A stretch of DNA of 64,000 nt from Oscillatoriophycideae cyanobacterium NC_groundwater_1537_Pr4_S-0.65um_50_18. GTDB lineage: Bacteria > Cyanobacteriota > Cyanobacteriia > Elainellales > Elainellaceae. The DNA lies in NCBI GenBank assembly GCA_016208305.1, contig JACQYI010000059.1:52244-116243 (forward strand). Direction: 5' to 3'. Of this stretch, positions 44,105-52,958 are shown one piece after another. Position 1 is the stretch's first letter, and every line of letters starts with the position of its first letter. Position numbers and translations under genes: made by a program. The notes below the pieces were generated by a model. The model made no database searches. It was not told the origin of the DNA and worked only from the letters and a program-made list of their open reading frames with translations.

Positions 44105-44412
44105 TTCACTTTGTCCTTAAAGAGTCCTTAAATTATCGGCATTGCTGAATCCGCCGATCAAATCAGCTTAGATAGGCATTGATCGAGCAGTGCATGAAGG
44201 TAAATCAGCCGTTGAATCAGCGATGCCTAATGCAACAAAAATCATTTTCACGACAACCCTCATCGGTTGTCAGGCGTAGCCGTTAAGAATTCTACAATGC
44301 TCCGTTTGTGTTGAGATTGATCCGGGCACATTAGTCTCAACGCAGAAGTTTTGTTTAGAGCAGAAATTTTGTTCGGGTTCACCTGACTCACGCGATTCAA
44401 AGGAGTTTTTCT
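44105..44412. other. Intergenic region before the TM2 gene
   Basis: About 310 bp between divergent hisA and the TM2-domain gene. AAAGGAG at 44399-44405 is the ribosome site of the latter. I see nothing else. Confidence 0.5.
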
Positions 44413-44700
44413 ATGACCAATTCCACCTTGCCGGGTGCAGATAAAAAAATTGCTGCCGGAATTTGCGGTATTTTAATTGGCGCTTTTGGCGTGCATAAGT
44501 TTATCTTAGGCTACAAGTCTGAAGGCTTCATTATGCTGGGGGTTTCACTAGCAGGGATTGTGCTTTCCTGTTTTGTCATTCCAGTATTAGCAACGACTGC
44601 AATGGGCGTCATTGGATTAGCAGAAGGCATTATTTATCTGACCAAGAGCGACGAAGAGTTTGTTGCCACCTACATTACGGGTAAGAAGCCCTGGTTCTAA
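44413..44700 (+). CDS. TM2-domain membrane protein
   Basis: 95 residues. The N-terminal KKIAAGICGILIGAFGVHKF followed by LGYKSEGFIMLG is the TM2 motif, and two transmembrane helices follow. TM2 proteins are widespread and poorly characterised. The C-terminal tail is cytoplasmic or periplasmic (DEEFVATYITGKKPWF). A strong AAAGGAG lies 7 bases upstream. Confidence 0.85.
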   Translation: MTNSTLPGADKKIAAGICGILIGAFGVHKFILGYKSEGFIMLGVSLAGIVLSCFVIPVLATTAMGVIGLAEGIIYLTKSDEEFVATYITGKKPWF

Positions 44701-44798
44701 CCGCAGAGGATCGGTTTGGTCGGGCATGGCTAGATCTTGATCAATAGCTACGTAATGGGTTAGGACATCTTTGACCGAATGACCCTAACGAAATTGAT

Positions 44799-44843
44799 TT
44801 GGACACCATTGGCTTGGATAACATTGGCTTGGACAACATTGAC
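44799..44843. repeat. Three 15-bp tandem repeats
   Basis: TTGGACACCATTGGC, TTGGATAACATTGGC and TTGGACAACATTGAC at 44799, 44814 and 44829. They sit just upstream of the DUF2752 gene and may be a slippage repeat in its leader. Confidence 0.6.
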
Positions 44844-44863
44844 TTAAAAAAGGCTTGAAGGCA

Positions 44864-45367
44864 ATGACTGAAGAGCTTGTTGAACGATCGCCCCTCCTTT
44901 TAGCGCCCAGTCTCCGGATGCGATGGGCGATTTTGGGGCTGAGCCTTACTCCCGTTGTGGGTGCGTTCCTCTACAATTTGGGGCTGAGATTCACGCCGCA
45001 GAAGTGCTTTTTCCAGCAAATGCTTAGCTTTCCCAGTCCAGCTTGTGGCATGACGCGATCCTTCATGGCGATCGCCCAAGGAAATTGGCAGCAGGCGTTG
45101 TCCTATCATCTGTTTGCCCCTTTGCTATTTAGCGCGTGCCTAATTACGGCTGCCCACACGACCCTTGAGCTAATCGTCGGGCACAAAATACCCGCACCCT
45201 ATGCGCGATCGCTCCGCCACCCAATGGTAATAGCGATCGGCATCTTGCTGTTTTTTGTCTACTATGCTCTGCGCCTCTATGCCCGCTACAGCGATGGCAT
45301 GCTGCCTTTTGATCTGGGCAGCACTATCGTTTGGCAGCATCTCACCGCAGGAGCCAAAGCTCTCTAA
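44864..45367 (+). CDS. DUF2752 membrane protein
   Basis: About 167 residues from ATG 44864 (MTEELVERSPLLLAPSLRMR). Contains FPSPACGMTRSFMAIAQGNW, the DUF2752 signature (conserved Cys-Gly-x-T-R), with three transmembrane helices. Function unknown. A small membrane ORF follows 25 bp downstream. Confidence 0.82.
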   Translation: MTEELVERSPLLLAPSLRMRWAILGLSLTPVVGAFLYNLGLRFTPQKCFFQQMLSFPSPACGMTRSFMAIAQGNWQQALSYHLFAPLLFSACLITAAHTTLELIVGHKIPAPYARSLRHPMVIAIGILLFFVYYALRLYARYSDGMLPFDLGSTIVWQHLTAGAKAL

Positions 45368-45392
45368 GTTCTCTCACCCTTTTGCGATCGCC

Positions 45393-45575
45393 ATGCCCAC
45401 GTTCAAGCCCAAACGGCTGATGTTTGCCTTGCCTCTCGCCCTGCTCGGTGCGGGCTATTTTGCAGCTTTTTCTGGATTGGAAAGTCCGCCGATTCTTAAA
45501 GAACAGCTTGTTTTGCTGCCTGTTCAGCTGGGGATACTGGTGTACTTGCTCTGGTGGCGACAAGAAAAGTCTTAG
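45393..45575 (+). CDS. Small two-helix membrane protein
   Basis: 60 residues from ATG 45393 (MPTFKPKRLMFALPLALLGA) with two predicted membrane segments and a basic C-terminus. No family recognised. It follows the DUF2752 gene closely on the same strand, so it may be co-expressed. An upstream extension to 45255 overlaps that gene in another frame and is rejected. Confidence 0.5.
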   Translation: MPTFKPKRLMFALPLALLGAGYFAAFSGLESPPILKEQLVLLPVQLGILVYLLWWRQEKS

Positions 45576-45681
45576 GATTGCAGTTAAATCAAGAGCGAAA
45601 ATTTTAGATAAATGCAGCGGGTCGAGACTCCGCTTAAAATTGGTTTGCTAAAACTGTGAAATTTGCATCATTTTGCAGGCC

Positions 45682-47568
45682 ATGCCTTCCGTTTGTCTCC
45701 ATACACTTTTAGAGTTTGACTTAGACTCCACCGATCCAGAGTATTGGGAGGATGGCAGCCCTACCTATTGGTATGAAGGCGACTGTCCTCGCAGCGGCGA
45801 TCGGCTTCGACTTCCCCGCACTGCCTTAGCGGAAGCGATCGCCCACAAGCTAATCCAGAACCTAGCGCAAGATGGGTTTCAGCATGCATCTCAGCAGGCT
45901 CAGATTCTGCCAGAGGGCAAAATGTATGGGGTTTTGCTGGTGGCACTGCCTTCAGGAGAGCAGCGTGTGCTAAAAGCGTTTTCGGGTCTGCTCAAGGGGC
46001 AGTCTCTAGAGGGGTGGGTACCGCCGCTGCCCGGACGAGAGCAGGTGGCGCTAGAGGAGGCAATCGCGCTCTCTAACTTAGCTGCCATTAAGCAAGAGAT
46101 GATAGCGCTGCAAAACCTGCCGGAGCGGCAGCAGTATGAGGCACTGTCTCAAGAGTTTGCTGCCCGTTTGGTCGATTTAAACCTGCATCAGCAGCCGCAA
46201 AAGCAAGCGCGCCACGAGCAGCGGCAGCAGATTTATGCCACCCTGACCGGAGCCGCACAAAGGGAAGCGCTAGAGCAATTGGATGCGCAGAGCCGCTGGC
46301 AGGGGATAGAACGACGACGGCTGAAGCAAGCGCGAGAAGTGGCTTTGCGATCGCTGCGAACCCAGGTTGAAGAAGCCGACAACCAGATCCGCTTGCTCAA
46401 ACAACGGCGGAAGGCGTTGTCTCGACAGCTTCAAGAGCAGCTTTATGCCGCCTATCGCCTCCACAACTTTGCCGGAGATTCTGTATCGCTTCAGCAGCTG
46501 ATGGCGATCGCGCTCCTGCCCACGGGCACAGGCGACTGCTGCGCACCCAAACTCCTGCACTATGCGGCAACTCAAGGCTTCAGACCTCTGGCAATGGCAG
46601 AGATTTGGTGGGGGCAAAGTTCTGCAAACGGCGACAAAATCTCAGGTGAGTTTTACGGGGCTTGCGCCGAGCGCTGTCAGCCCTTAATGGGATTTTTGCT
46701 CTCAGGTTTGCCGCCTAGAGAGGCGATCGCAATTGCTCATCCTCCTGCGACTGAAGCCGAAGATAAGCCGTCTTTGTGGACGCACCCCCAAACATCTCAC
46801 GAGAACCAGAGCAACCCTGTTCAAAGCAAATCTATTGCCTATGAAATCGCCTATGAAATCGCCTGTGAAATTGCCTATGAAGATGAATGGCTAATAGCCG
46901 TCAACAAACCCGCAGGATTGCTGTCGGTGCCAGGACGGTATGGCGATCGCCAAGATAGCGTCTTGAGTCGTCTGCGCCATAGGCTAGGCAGTTCCAGGCT
47001 AGACGACAAAATCTGGATAGTGCATCGCCTCGACCAAGACACATCGGGGCTTTTGCTCTTGGCAAAAGATCCGCTTACCCATCGTCATCTGAGCCAACAG
47101 TTTCAGCAGCGACAGATTCACAAACGCTATGAGGCAATTCTGGCAGGACAGGTGGCTGACGACCAGGGGACGATCGATCTGTCTCTCTGGGCCGATCCGG
47201 CGCGTCGTCCTTATCAATTTGTCAATCAGCAGCAGGGCAAACCCAGCCAAACTCACTTCCGCGTCCTCTCTAGATCTCAAGATTTTACGCAGGTCGAGTT
47301 TGTGCCTGTAACCGGACGAACGCACCAGCTGAGAGTGCATGCAGCTCATCCTCTGGGGTTAGGGGTACCGATTTTGGGCGATCGGCTCTACGGGGTTGCA
47401 AAAGAAGGTCGTTTAGAGGGCAGCAGTGTAGAGGGCGATCGGCTCTATCTCCATGCCAAAGAAATTTGCCTAGCGCATCCGCAAACCCAGCAGCCTTTGT
47501 GCCTCCAGGCAGAGACTCCCTTTGCCCTTACACCTCATCTGATTCAGCATTGCCAGACAAAGGGTTAG
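45682..47568 (+). CDS. RluA-family pseudouridine synthase with long N-terminal extension
   Basis: About 628 residues from ATG 45682. The C-terminal ~230 residues are the catalytic domain: EDEWLIAVNKPAGLLSVPG, HRLDQDTSGLLLLAKD (catalytic Asp) and GRTHQLRVHAAHPLG. The ~390-residue N-terminal part, with a coiled coil (about 140-260), is a cyanobacterial-type extension of unknown role. The target uridine in rRNA or tRNA is not known. A fourfold IAYE-like repeat sits at the junction. The 3' end overlaps the convergent glycosylase gene by 4 bp. Confidence 0.88.
   Translation: MPSVCLHTLLEFDLDSTDPEYWEDGSPTYWYEGDCPRSGDRLRLPRTALAEAIAHKLIQNLAQDGFQHASQQAQILPEGKMYGVLLVALPSGEQRVLKAFSGLLKGQSLEGWVPPLPGREQVALEEAIALSNLAAIKQEMIALQNLPERQQYEALSQEFAARLVDLNLHQQPQKQARHEQRQQIYATLTGAAQREALEQLDAQSRWQGIERRRLKQAREVALRSLRTQVEEADNQIRLLKQRRKALSRQLQEQLYAAYRLHNFAGDSVSLQQLMAIALLPTGTGDCCAPKLLHYAATQGFRPLAMAEIWWGQSSANGDKISGEFYGACAERCQPLMGFLLSGLPPREAIAIAHPPATEAEDKPSLWTHPQTSHENQSNPVQSKSIAYEIAYEIACEIAYEDEWLIAVNKPAGLLSVPGRYGDRQDSVLSRLRHRLGSSRLDDKIWIVHRLDQDTSGLLLLAKDPLTHRHLSQQFQQRQIHKRYEAILAGQVADDQGTIDLSLWADPARRPYQFVNQQQGKPSQTHFRVLSRSQDFTQVEFVPVTGRTHQLRVHAAHPLGLGVPILGDRLYGVAKEGRLEGSSVEGDRLYLHAKEICLAHPQTQQPLCLQAETPFALTPHLIQHCQTKG
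46834..46881 (+). repeat. Four 12-bp in-frame tandem repeats
   Basis: Units close to ATCGCCTATGAA at 46834, 46846, 46858 and 46870 encode IAYE-IAYE-IACE-IAYE at the start of the pseudouridine synthase catalytic domain. The last unit belongs to the conserved domain; the others are extra copies. Confidence 0.7.
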
Positions 47569-48257
47569 CTCTGTTGCAGTTCGTCTAGCTTGGCGCGCAC
47601 AGTTTGAATGTCCTGCCACATCAGCCACTTGGGGCTGCCTTTCTCGCGAGATTGGTTGCGCAAAAGATAGGCAGGATGAAACACGGGCATACAGAAGCGG
47701 CCTTCCCACTCAATCCATTCGCCCCGAATTTTAGTAATGCCGCGCTTGTCTCCGACCAACCCCCGCACGGCTGACGCACCTGCCAATAAAATAATTTTGG
47801 GATCAACTATGCGAATCTGCTCTAGCAAGTAGGGGCGGCAGGCGTCCATTTCTGCGGGAGTCGGCGTGCGGTTTTCGGGCGGTCGGCATTTAACGATGTT
47901 GGCAATCAACACATCTGCTTCGGTCAACTGCACCGACTCTAAAATTTTGTCTAAAAGCTGTCCCGACTTGCCTACGAAGGGGAGTCCTTGCAAATCTTCA
48001 TTTTCTCCGGGGCCTTCTCCCACAATCATAATCGGAGCTTTGATATTGCCCCGATAGACCACGGCATGGGTACGCGTTGCGCCTAGCTCGCAGCGATGGC
48101 AGCGGTTGCAGTGCGCCTTAATCTCCTCCATGTCGGAGTAGGTTCCGGTCGGAATCGGCACCTTGGCATCTGTCGGAATCAACTCAGGGTCGAGGGGTTG
48201 AGCTGGAGCAGCCAGCTCACCTAAGCTAAACAGATCAATTTGGTCGTCACTAGCCAT
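47565..48257 (-). CDS. Family 4/5 uracil-DNA glycosylase
   Basis: About 230 residues from ATG 48257 (MASDDQIDLFSLGELAAPAQ). CNRCHRCELGATRTHAVVYR holds cysteines of the iron-sulfur cluster, GEGPGENEDLQGLPFVGKSG is motif 1, VKCRPPENRTPTP motif 2, and FHPAYLLRN motif 3. It removes uracil from DNA in base-excision repair. A longer start at 48299 is less likely. 3' overlap of 4 bp with the convergent pseudouridine synthase gene. Confidence 0.92.
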   Translation of the reverse strand: MASDDQIDLFSLGELAAPAQPLDPELIPTDAKVPIPTGTYSDMEEIKAHCNRCHRCELGATRTHAVVYRGNIKAPIMIVGEGPGENEDLQGLPFVGKSGQLLDKILESVQLTEADVLIANIVKCRPPENRTPTPAEMDACRPYLLEQIRIVDPKIILLAGASAVRGLVGDKRGITKIRGEWIEWEGRFCMPVFHPAYLLRNQSREKGSPKWLMWQDIQTVRAKLDELQQS

Positions 48258-48640
48258 AAATCTCTCAGGCAGGGGGCAGTTAAATATAGAGGCTTGCATA
48301 TTAAAGCATTCAGTTCCATTCCGTCCAACTGTCTGAATTGGGAATCAGCAGTCCTTAGGGTGCATTTTATATCGGGGGATTTGCACCCTACGGACGCAAA
48401 CTCCTCAACCAAAGCTCGAAATGAGATTACAGCAATAAAAAACCGACAGATTTCCGTTAAGAGTCTGTCGGCAAGTCGTGTGTTCCCTGTTGATGACTCG
48501 GCTAGAGTTGAGTCTTCTACAGTATGCAGGGCGGTCACCCTGACGATCGCGATCTCAATCATTCAATTTGGTGATTGCGATCACAGTTTGTGAAAATAGG
48601 CAAAAAAGTGGGAACTCTTACTAGGGATTCGGCTTCACCT
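48258..48640. other. Intergenic region
   Basis: Long frames exist on both strands here (plus 48240-48593, minus 48221-48562) but neither has a ribosome site or protein-like composition, and they mirror each other. No gene, repeat or clear terminator is recognised. Confidence 0.5.
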
Positions 48641-49228
48641 TCAAGTGTCAAGGGCGGCAAACTTCGATCGAATCTCTTCGATCCGCTTGCGGTTGACCCC
48701 CAAATCTGACTTGCCCAAGCGAGAGGCAGAGCGCACCTGAAGCACGCCAGCACTTGAGTCGAGGTAAAACTCTACATCATCGACAAAGCCCATGAGGCCG
48801 CTGGTAAATTCGGCGTAGAGGTAGTCATTTGTTTCAGAAATAATTTGGGTGCGATCCATACTCTCAATTACCGACTTGAGATGGGATAGGGCGGTCGCAG
48901 GAGATTTATAGGCGATCGCTGCTATTTGATGTTCGGAGTCAGAGGCTGGCGCTTGACTGCTAACGCAGTTAGGGGAGTTAGGGCAAGATGCAAGCTGCCC
49001 TGCTTTTACACCCAGGTTGGTGGGGCGTTTTCCTGAGAACGAAAAAAGTGATTTACTTCCCATAGCAATTCCGATGACAGGTGCGGTAGAAGGGGGGCTG
49101 ATTGATAAAGAGGGGGTAAGAGATAAAGAAGAAGGGACAACGGGGGCAGCGATCGCTGTTTCCAGGTTGAGCCAGCCCGCAAGGATAAAAAAGACTGCAA
49201 AGAAAAAGGTCAATCCTGACTTGAGCAT
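48641..49228 (-). CDS. DUF1499-domain protein with signal peptide
   Basis: 195 residues. An N-terminal hydrophobic segment (5-27) looks like a signal peptide or anchor, followed by a Ser/Pro-rich linker (30-60). From about 80 the DUF1499 domain begins (SCPNSPNCVSSQAPA, YLYAEFTSGLMGFVDDVEFY, VRSASRLGKSDLGVNRKRIE). DUF1499 proteins are common in cyanobacteria and plastids; function unknown. Probably lumenal or periplasmic. Confidence 0.85.
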   Translation of the reverse strand: MLKSGLTFFFAVFFILAGWLNLETAIAAPVVPSSLSLTPSLSISPPSTAPVIGIAMGSKSLFSFSGKRPTNLGVKAGQLASCPNSPNCVSSQAPASDSEHQIAAIAYKSPATALSHLKSVIESMDRTQIISETNDYLYAEFTSGLMGFVDDVEFYLDSSAGVLQVRSASRLGKSDLGVNRKRIEEIRSKFAALDT

Positions 49229-49308
49229 GGTCGGGTCTCTGTGTTTGCGTAACTGCCGCTGATCAATTTTATGTCTGCCTTATAGCTGGAGACAGCAAGG
49301 TTAGGACT

Positions 49309-49899
49309 TCACTTTAGCTTAGAGCTATTCTTGCGCTTCTGTTTGGCTGAGATCTCTTTTGAATGTGCCGCATGCACTTTGATTTTATGAATCTCAGCTT
49401 CAGGGATCTCAGCTTTAGAAATTTCCGCTTCAGGCAGCTCAACAGGAATTTTAGCTTCAGGCAGCGTAATGTCAGCAGGGATCGGGTGCAGATGCTTGAG
49501 TTTGGGTAGAGAGGCTTCATGCAAAATCAGCCGATTGCCTGCCGGGTCGTAAGCATAAACTTCTCGACCGTGGGCAGAAGTGAGGATATCGCCCGGAAAC
49601 AGATGATCGCCCGTTAGCCGCGTTTCAATAAAGGCTTGCTCCACAGCCGCGATCGCCTCCTCTAGCTGTTCCACTTCAAGACAGAGGCTAATGCTGCCTG
49701 CCTGCCCTTCAAACTCCGATCGATGAATCATGCTGGGCTTAAAGATACCGAGCCGCAGACCTGGAAGCTGAAACTCTGCATACACTTCAGGCACAAGCCA
49801 GACAGGCTCCTGCGCAAAAAGCTGCCGATAAAACCGCACAAGGGTCTTGCCATCTGGATCAGCCAACGCCACAAACACCGTGCTGCACTGCAAAGCCAT
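49309..49899 (-). CDS. Glyoxalase/VOC-superfamily protein
   Basis: 196 residues. The N-terminal ~125 residues show the VOC beta-alpha-beta-beta-beta pattern: FVALADPDGKTLVRFYRQLF, FQLPGLRLGIFKP and VYAYDPAGNRLILHE. The C-terminal tail is a run of short PEAEI/PEAKI-like repeats ending in a basic stretch (KQKRKNSSKLK), unusual for the family. Substrate unknown. Confidence 0.78.
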   Translation of the reverse strand: MALQCSTVFVALADPDGKTLVRFYRQLFAQEPVWLVPEVYAEFQLPGLRLGIFKPSMIHRSEFEGQAGSISLCLEVEQLEEAIAAVEQAFIETRLTGDHLFPGDILTSAHGREVYAYDPAGNRLILHEASLPKLKHLHPIPADITLPEAKIPVELPEAEISKAEIPEAEIHKIKVHAAHSKEISAKQKRKNSSKLK

Positions 49900-50316
49900 A
49901 GTAATTTATCAATAGCGAGTGAATAGCGAGTCCATGAGTCATGGCCATAACGCCCTCTATCGAGTAAGCGTAAGCGATCGGCCACTGATTAACGGCTGTC
50001 CTTAACACTTATCATTCGCCGACTTGGGCGTTGTGACAAGTCTTCAGAGGAGCGGCTATGCTTCTGGTGCTTCGGGGGACATTTTGCTGGGTCGGCACCC
50101 CCTCTGATGTAAACGCTCCGCAAACACTTGATGTAAGCACTCTGATGTAAACATTGCCTGACATTCCGCCCTACTTTCCTTATCGACGCGCCAAAGATTT
50201 GAATTAGAGTGGAGGGTAAAGATTCGATCGCCCTCGATAAATTTATTTGGGATAAACTTATTCGATCTCATTGAATCTTTTGAGAGACAGAAATGTAGTG
50301 TTTTCTAGAGTTAGGC
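49900..50316. other. Intergenic region upstream of the aminotransferase gene
   Basis: About 420 bp with no gene. A short direct repeat TCTGATGTAAAC occurs twice (about 50103 and 50140). No promoter or terminator stands out. Confidence 0.5.
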
Positions 50317-51483
50317 ATGAAACTGGCAGCACGTTTGGGACAGGTCACACCGTCGGTTACGTTGGTCATTGACACAAAAGCCAAAGCCATGAAGGCAGAG
50401 GGCATCGATGTCATTAGCTTCAGCGTTGGGGAGCCAGATTTTGAGACCCCCACCCACATCCGTGCCGCAGCGGCGGCAGCCTTAGAGAGCGGTAAAACCC
50501 GCTATGGTGCAGTGGCAGGTGAACCCCGGTTGAGAGAGGCGATCGTCCACAAACTTCAGCGAGACAACCAGCTAACCTACAAATCAGAAAACATCATTGT
50601 CACCAATGGCGGCAAGCAGTCGCTATACAACGTCATCATGGCGCTGGTTGAATCAGGCGATGAGGTGATTATTCCTTCGCCCTATTGGCTCAGCTACCCC
50701 GAAATGGTGAAATTGGCTGGGGGCACGCCTGTGATTGTGCCCACCACTGCCGAAGCAGACTTTAAAATCACGCCTGAGCAGCTCAAGCAGGCGATCACGC
50801 CGAAAACCAAGATCTTCATCTTCAACTCACCCTCTAATCCCACCGGGATGGTCTACACCCCTGATGAAGTACGAGCTTTAGCGCAGGTTGTCATAGACCA
50901 TGACATTTGGGCAGTGTCAGACGAGATCTACGAGAAAATTCTCTATGACGGAGCTACCCACCTCAGCATGGGAGCCGTTAGCCCAGAAGCATTTGAACGG
51001 ACGATCGTCAGTAGCGGCTTTGCCAAAACCTATGCCATGACGGGGTGGCGCATCGGCTTCTTGGCGGCTCCTGTGCCCCTGCTCAAAGCCGTATCCACCA
51101 TTCAAGGGCACAGTACTTCAAACGTTTGCACCTTTGCGCAGTATGGGGCGATCGCTGCCTACGAAGGCTCTCAAGATTGCGTTAAAGAAATGCTGGCAGC
51201 CTTTACTGAGCGTCGTCAGGTAATCTTAAAAGCGCTCAACAGCATTCCCGGATTGAGCTGTCCCACTCCCAATGGCGCATTCTATGTCTTGGCAGACATC
51301 CGCAAAACGGGCATGAATTCCATCGACTTTTCTAGCGCTTTGCTCGAAGAACAGCAGGTTGCTGTGGTTCCCGGCATCGCTTTTGGCACTGAGGGTTTTG
51401 TTCGCCTCTCCTATGCCACCGACACAGAAACGATTTATCGTGGCATCGATCGGATTGCAACCTTTGTGAAATCGCGTATCTAA
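50317..51483 (+). CDS. aspC: Class I/II pyridoxal-phosphate aminotransferase (aspartate aminotransferase type)
   Basis: 388 residues. [31 protein letters not shown] and [17 protein letters not shown], the last with the Schiff-base Lys, define the fold-type I aspartate aminotransferase subgroup Igamma. It exchanges amino groups between aspartate and 2-oxoglutarate in the cytoplasm, and in cyanobacteria may also act on prephenate. No neighbours suggest a special role. Confidence 0.92.
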   Translation: MKLAARLGQVTPSVTLVIDTKAKAMKAEGIDVISFSVGEPDFETPTHIRAAAAAALESGKTRYGAVAGEPRLREAIVHKLQRDNQLTYKSENIIVTNGGKQSLYNVIMALVESGDEVIIPSPYWLSYPEMVKLAGGTPVIVPTTAEADFKITPEQLKQAITPKTKIFIFNSPSNPTGMVYTPDEVRALAQVVIDHDIWAVSDEIYEKILYDGATHLSMGAVSPEAFERTIVSSGFAKTYAMTGWRIGFLAAPVPLLKAVSTIQGHSTSNVCTFAQYGAIAAYEGSQDCVKEMLAAFTERRQVILKALNSIPGLSCPTPNGAFYVLADIRKTGMNSIDFSSALLEEQQVAVVPGIAFGTEGFVRLSYATDTETIYRGIDRIATFVKSRI

Positions 51484-51549
51484 GTGAAATCGCGTATCTA
51501 AAGCCAGAGGCGCTTCTCCCTTCCCCGATGCCTTTAAAGTCCAGCTCTC

Positions 51550-51577
51550 AGGGTTTTGTACCGCGCTGCAAAACCCT
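51550..51577. repeat. Palindrome AGGGTTTTG / CAAAACCCT, second copy
   Basis: Nine-bp perfect arms (51550-51558 and 51569-51577) with a 10-base loop, following the aminotransferase gene. It shares its arms with 40947-40987 and could serve as a terminator-like hairpin. Confidence 0.55.
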
Positions 51578-51620
51578 AGCTTTCGCTTTTATAGCTAAAA
51601 ATAATTTGCCAAAAGTTCAA

Positions 51621-52139
51621 CTAAGGTTGCCTTTCAGTCAAGCTCAGCCGATAAGAATATCCACCCGCCCGCATATCGGCCTTGTTTACCACCGCATCAC
51701 CGTAGTCGCCTATCCAGAGCTTATAGGTTCCGGCGGGTGCTTCTCCTGAAATTTCGGGCATGAGGCCGTTGACATCATCAGAGCAAATCAGCCGACCGCT
51801 AGGCGTTTCGATCAGCAGCGTAATGTCGCCTTCGGCTTGAGTCGATGCCTGAAGAAAATTGAAAGGCTGGGTCAGCGTTACGACATGATTGGGCTGATCA
51901 GCCGCCCTCACATAGCCACAATCCGGCGTGGCGCGATCGCCCCCTGAGACTCCGGCTACATGAGGATCAGGCGAGAAACCGGGTGCTAAAACAAGGAGAT
52001 TGTTTTGAGTTTTTGGCGCGGGGCTTGAGGCGATCGCTGCTGTAGCTACGCTCAGACCTAGAGCAAAGCCGAGTCCTAAGACCCAGGCGGCCAAAAATTG
52101 TTGATGCGATCGGGCTGTAATAAACTTGGGGGCTGTCAT
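51621..52139 (-). CDS. Exported hypothetical protein
   Basis: About 172 residues from ATG 52139 (MTAPKFITARSHQQFLAAWV). A hydrophobic segment followed by AIASSPAPKT suggests a cleaved signal peptide. The mature part is beta-rich and contains two cysteines and an APAGTYKLWIGDYGD segment typical of pre-peptidase C-terminal-like beta sandwiches. Function unknown; probably periplasmic or outer surface. Confidence 0.6.
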   Translation of the reverse strand: MTAPKFITARSHQQFLAAWVLGLGFALGLSVATAAIASSPAPKTQNNLLVLAPGFSPDPHVAGVSGGDRATPDCGYVRAADQPNHVVTLTQPFNFLQASTQAEGDITLLIETPSGRLICSDDVNGLMPEISGEAPAGTYKLWIGDYGDAVVNKADMRAGGYSYRLSLTERQP

Positions 52140-52402
52140 GAATCTAAAAAGCATCCTATGCAGTGAATGATGGGCTCATGCAGAAGAAGTAGACTGCTTC
52201 AGCAGATTTTTAGTGTCTTTGGCTGAATTTACTTCACCCCTTGCTCGATTTAGCTCTTGGCAAGGGAATTCTAACTTGAGGGCAGAGTATGCTCCAGATG
52301 AGATAATCTGTGTTGAAATGCCCTGTTTTATGGCACTCGTGCTCATTTCGCAGGCGTTCTCTAGATTTCCCTATCTTCTCCAAGTGTTGCAAAAAGCGGC
52401 TC

Positions 52403-52942
52403 ATGATTCAGGACATTAAGGACACTGGCACATTGAAACTTGCACCTCAGAAAACTGCATCCTACGGTCAAAAGCAGTCTGCGGTTCGTCTGGCATCAGC
52501 GGATGCTTTGAACCAACCTATCTTTCGGGTTCAGCGGCGAGCGAGCGCCGATGGCGCAGGCAACACCAAACTGACCGCTACCAGCTTGGGAACGTTTCCC
52601 GGCAAGCGGACGGTGCGAGACAGCGTTAGCCGTGGCGATTCAGATTTTTATAGCTTGACGCTCGATGTCGTGAGCAACGTCAAAGTTTCCTTTTTGAATC
52701 GCTCACAAAACTCTATCTACAAAGCGGTTCTCAAAGAAGATGGCAGCTTTTACCTGTCTCGCAGAAAAGCTCAAGCGGGCAACGTTGAGCCTCGCGACGA
52801 GACACTCTCCCCCTATCGTCGTCTGCGCCCCGGCACTTACTACATCAAGCTCCAGAATCGTGCTGCGGCCAGTAGCAATTACACGCTATCGGTCACTGTC
52901 ACCAATGCTCCAGCCGAAGTGGACTGCGGCTGCGGCGATTAA
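52403..52942 (+). CDS. PPC-like beta-sandwich protein
   Basis: About 179 residues from ATG 52403 (MIQDIKDTGTLKLAPQKTAS). The segment DSVSRGDSDFYSLTLDVVSN and RLRPGTYYIKLQNRAAASSN plus YTLSVTV is the pre-peptidase C-terminal domain pattern. No signal peptide is seen, and the C-terminus ends in CGCGD. It may be a stand-alone PPC module. A longer start at 52310 (93 bp upstream, in frame) cannot be excluded. Confidence 0.65.
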   Translation: MIQDIKDTGTLKLAPQKTASYGQKQSAVRLASADALNQPIFRVQRRASADGAGNTKLTATSLGTFPGKRTVRDSVSRGDSDFYSLTLDVVSNVKVSFLNRSQNSIYKAVLKEDGSFYLSRRKAQAGNVEPRDETLSPYRRLRPGTYYIKLQNRAAASSNYTLSVTVTNAPAEVDCGCGD

Positions 52943-52958
52943 ACGGCTCAAATTTTAA

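Noticed and set aside
48221..48593. Overlapping ORFs on both strands
   Set aside because: They mirror each other, cross the start of the glycosylase gene, and show no family features.
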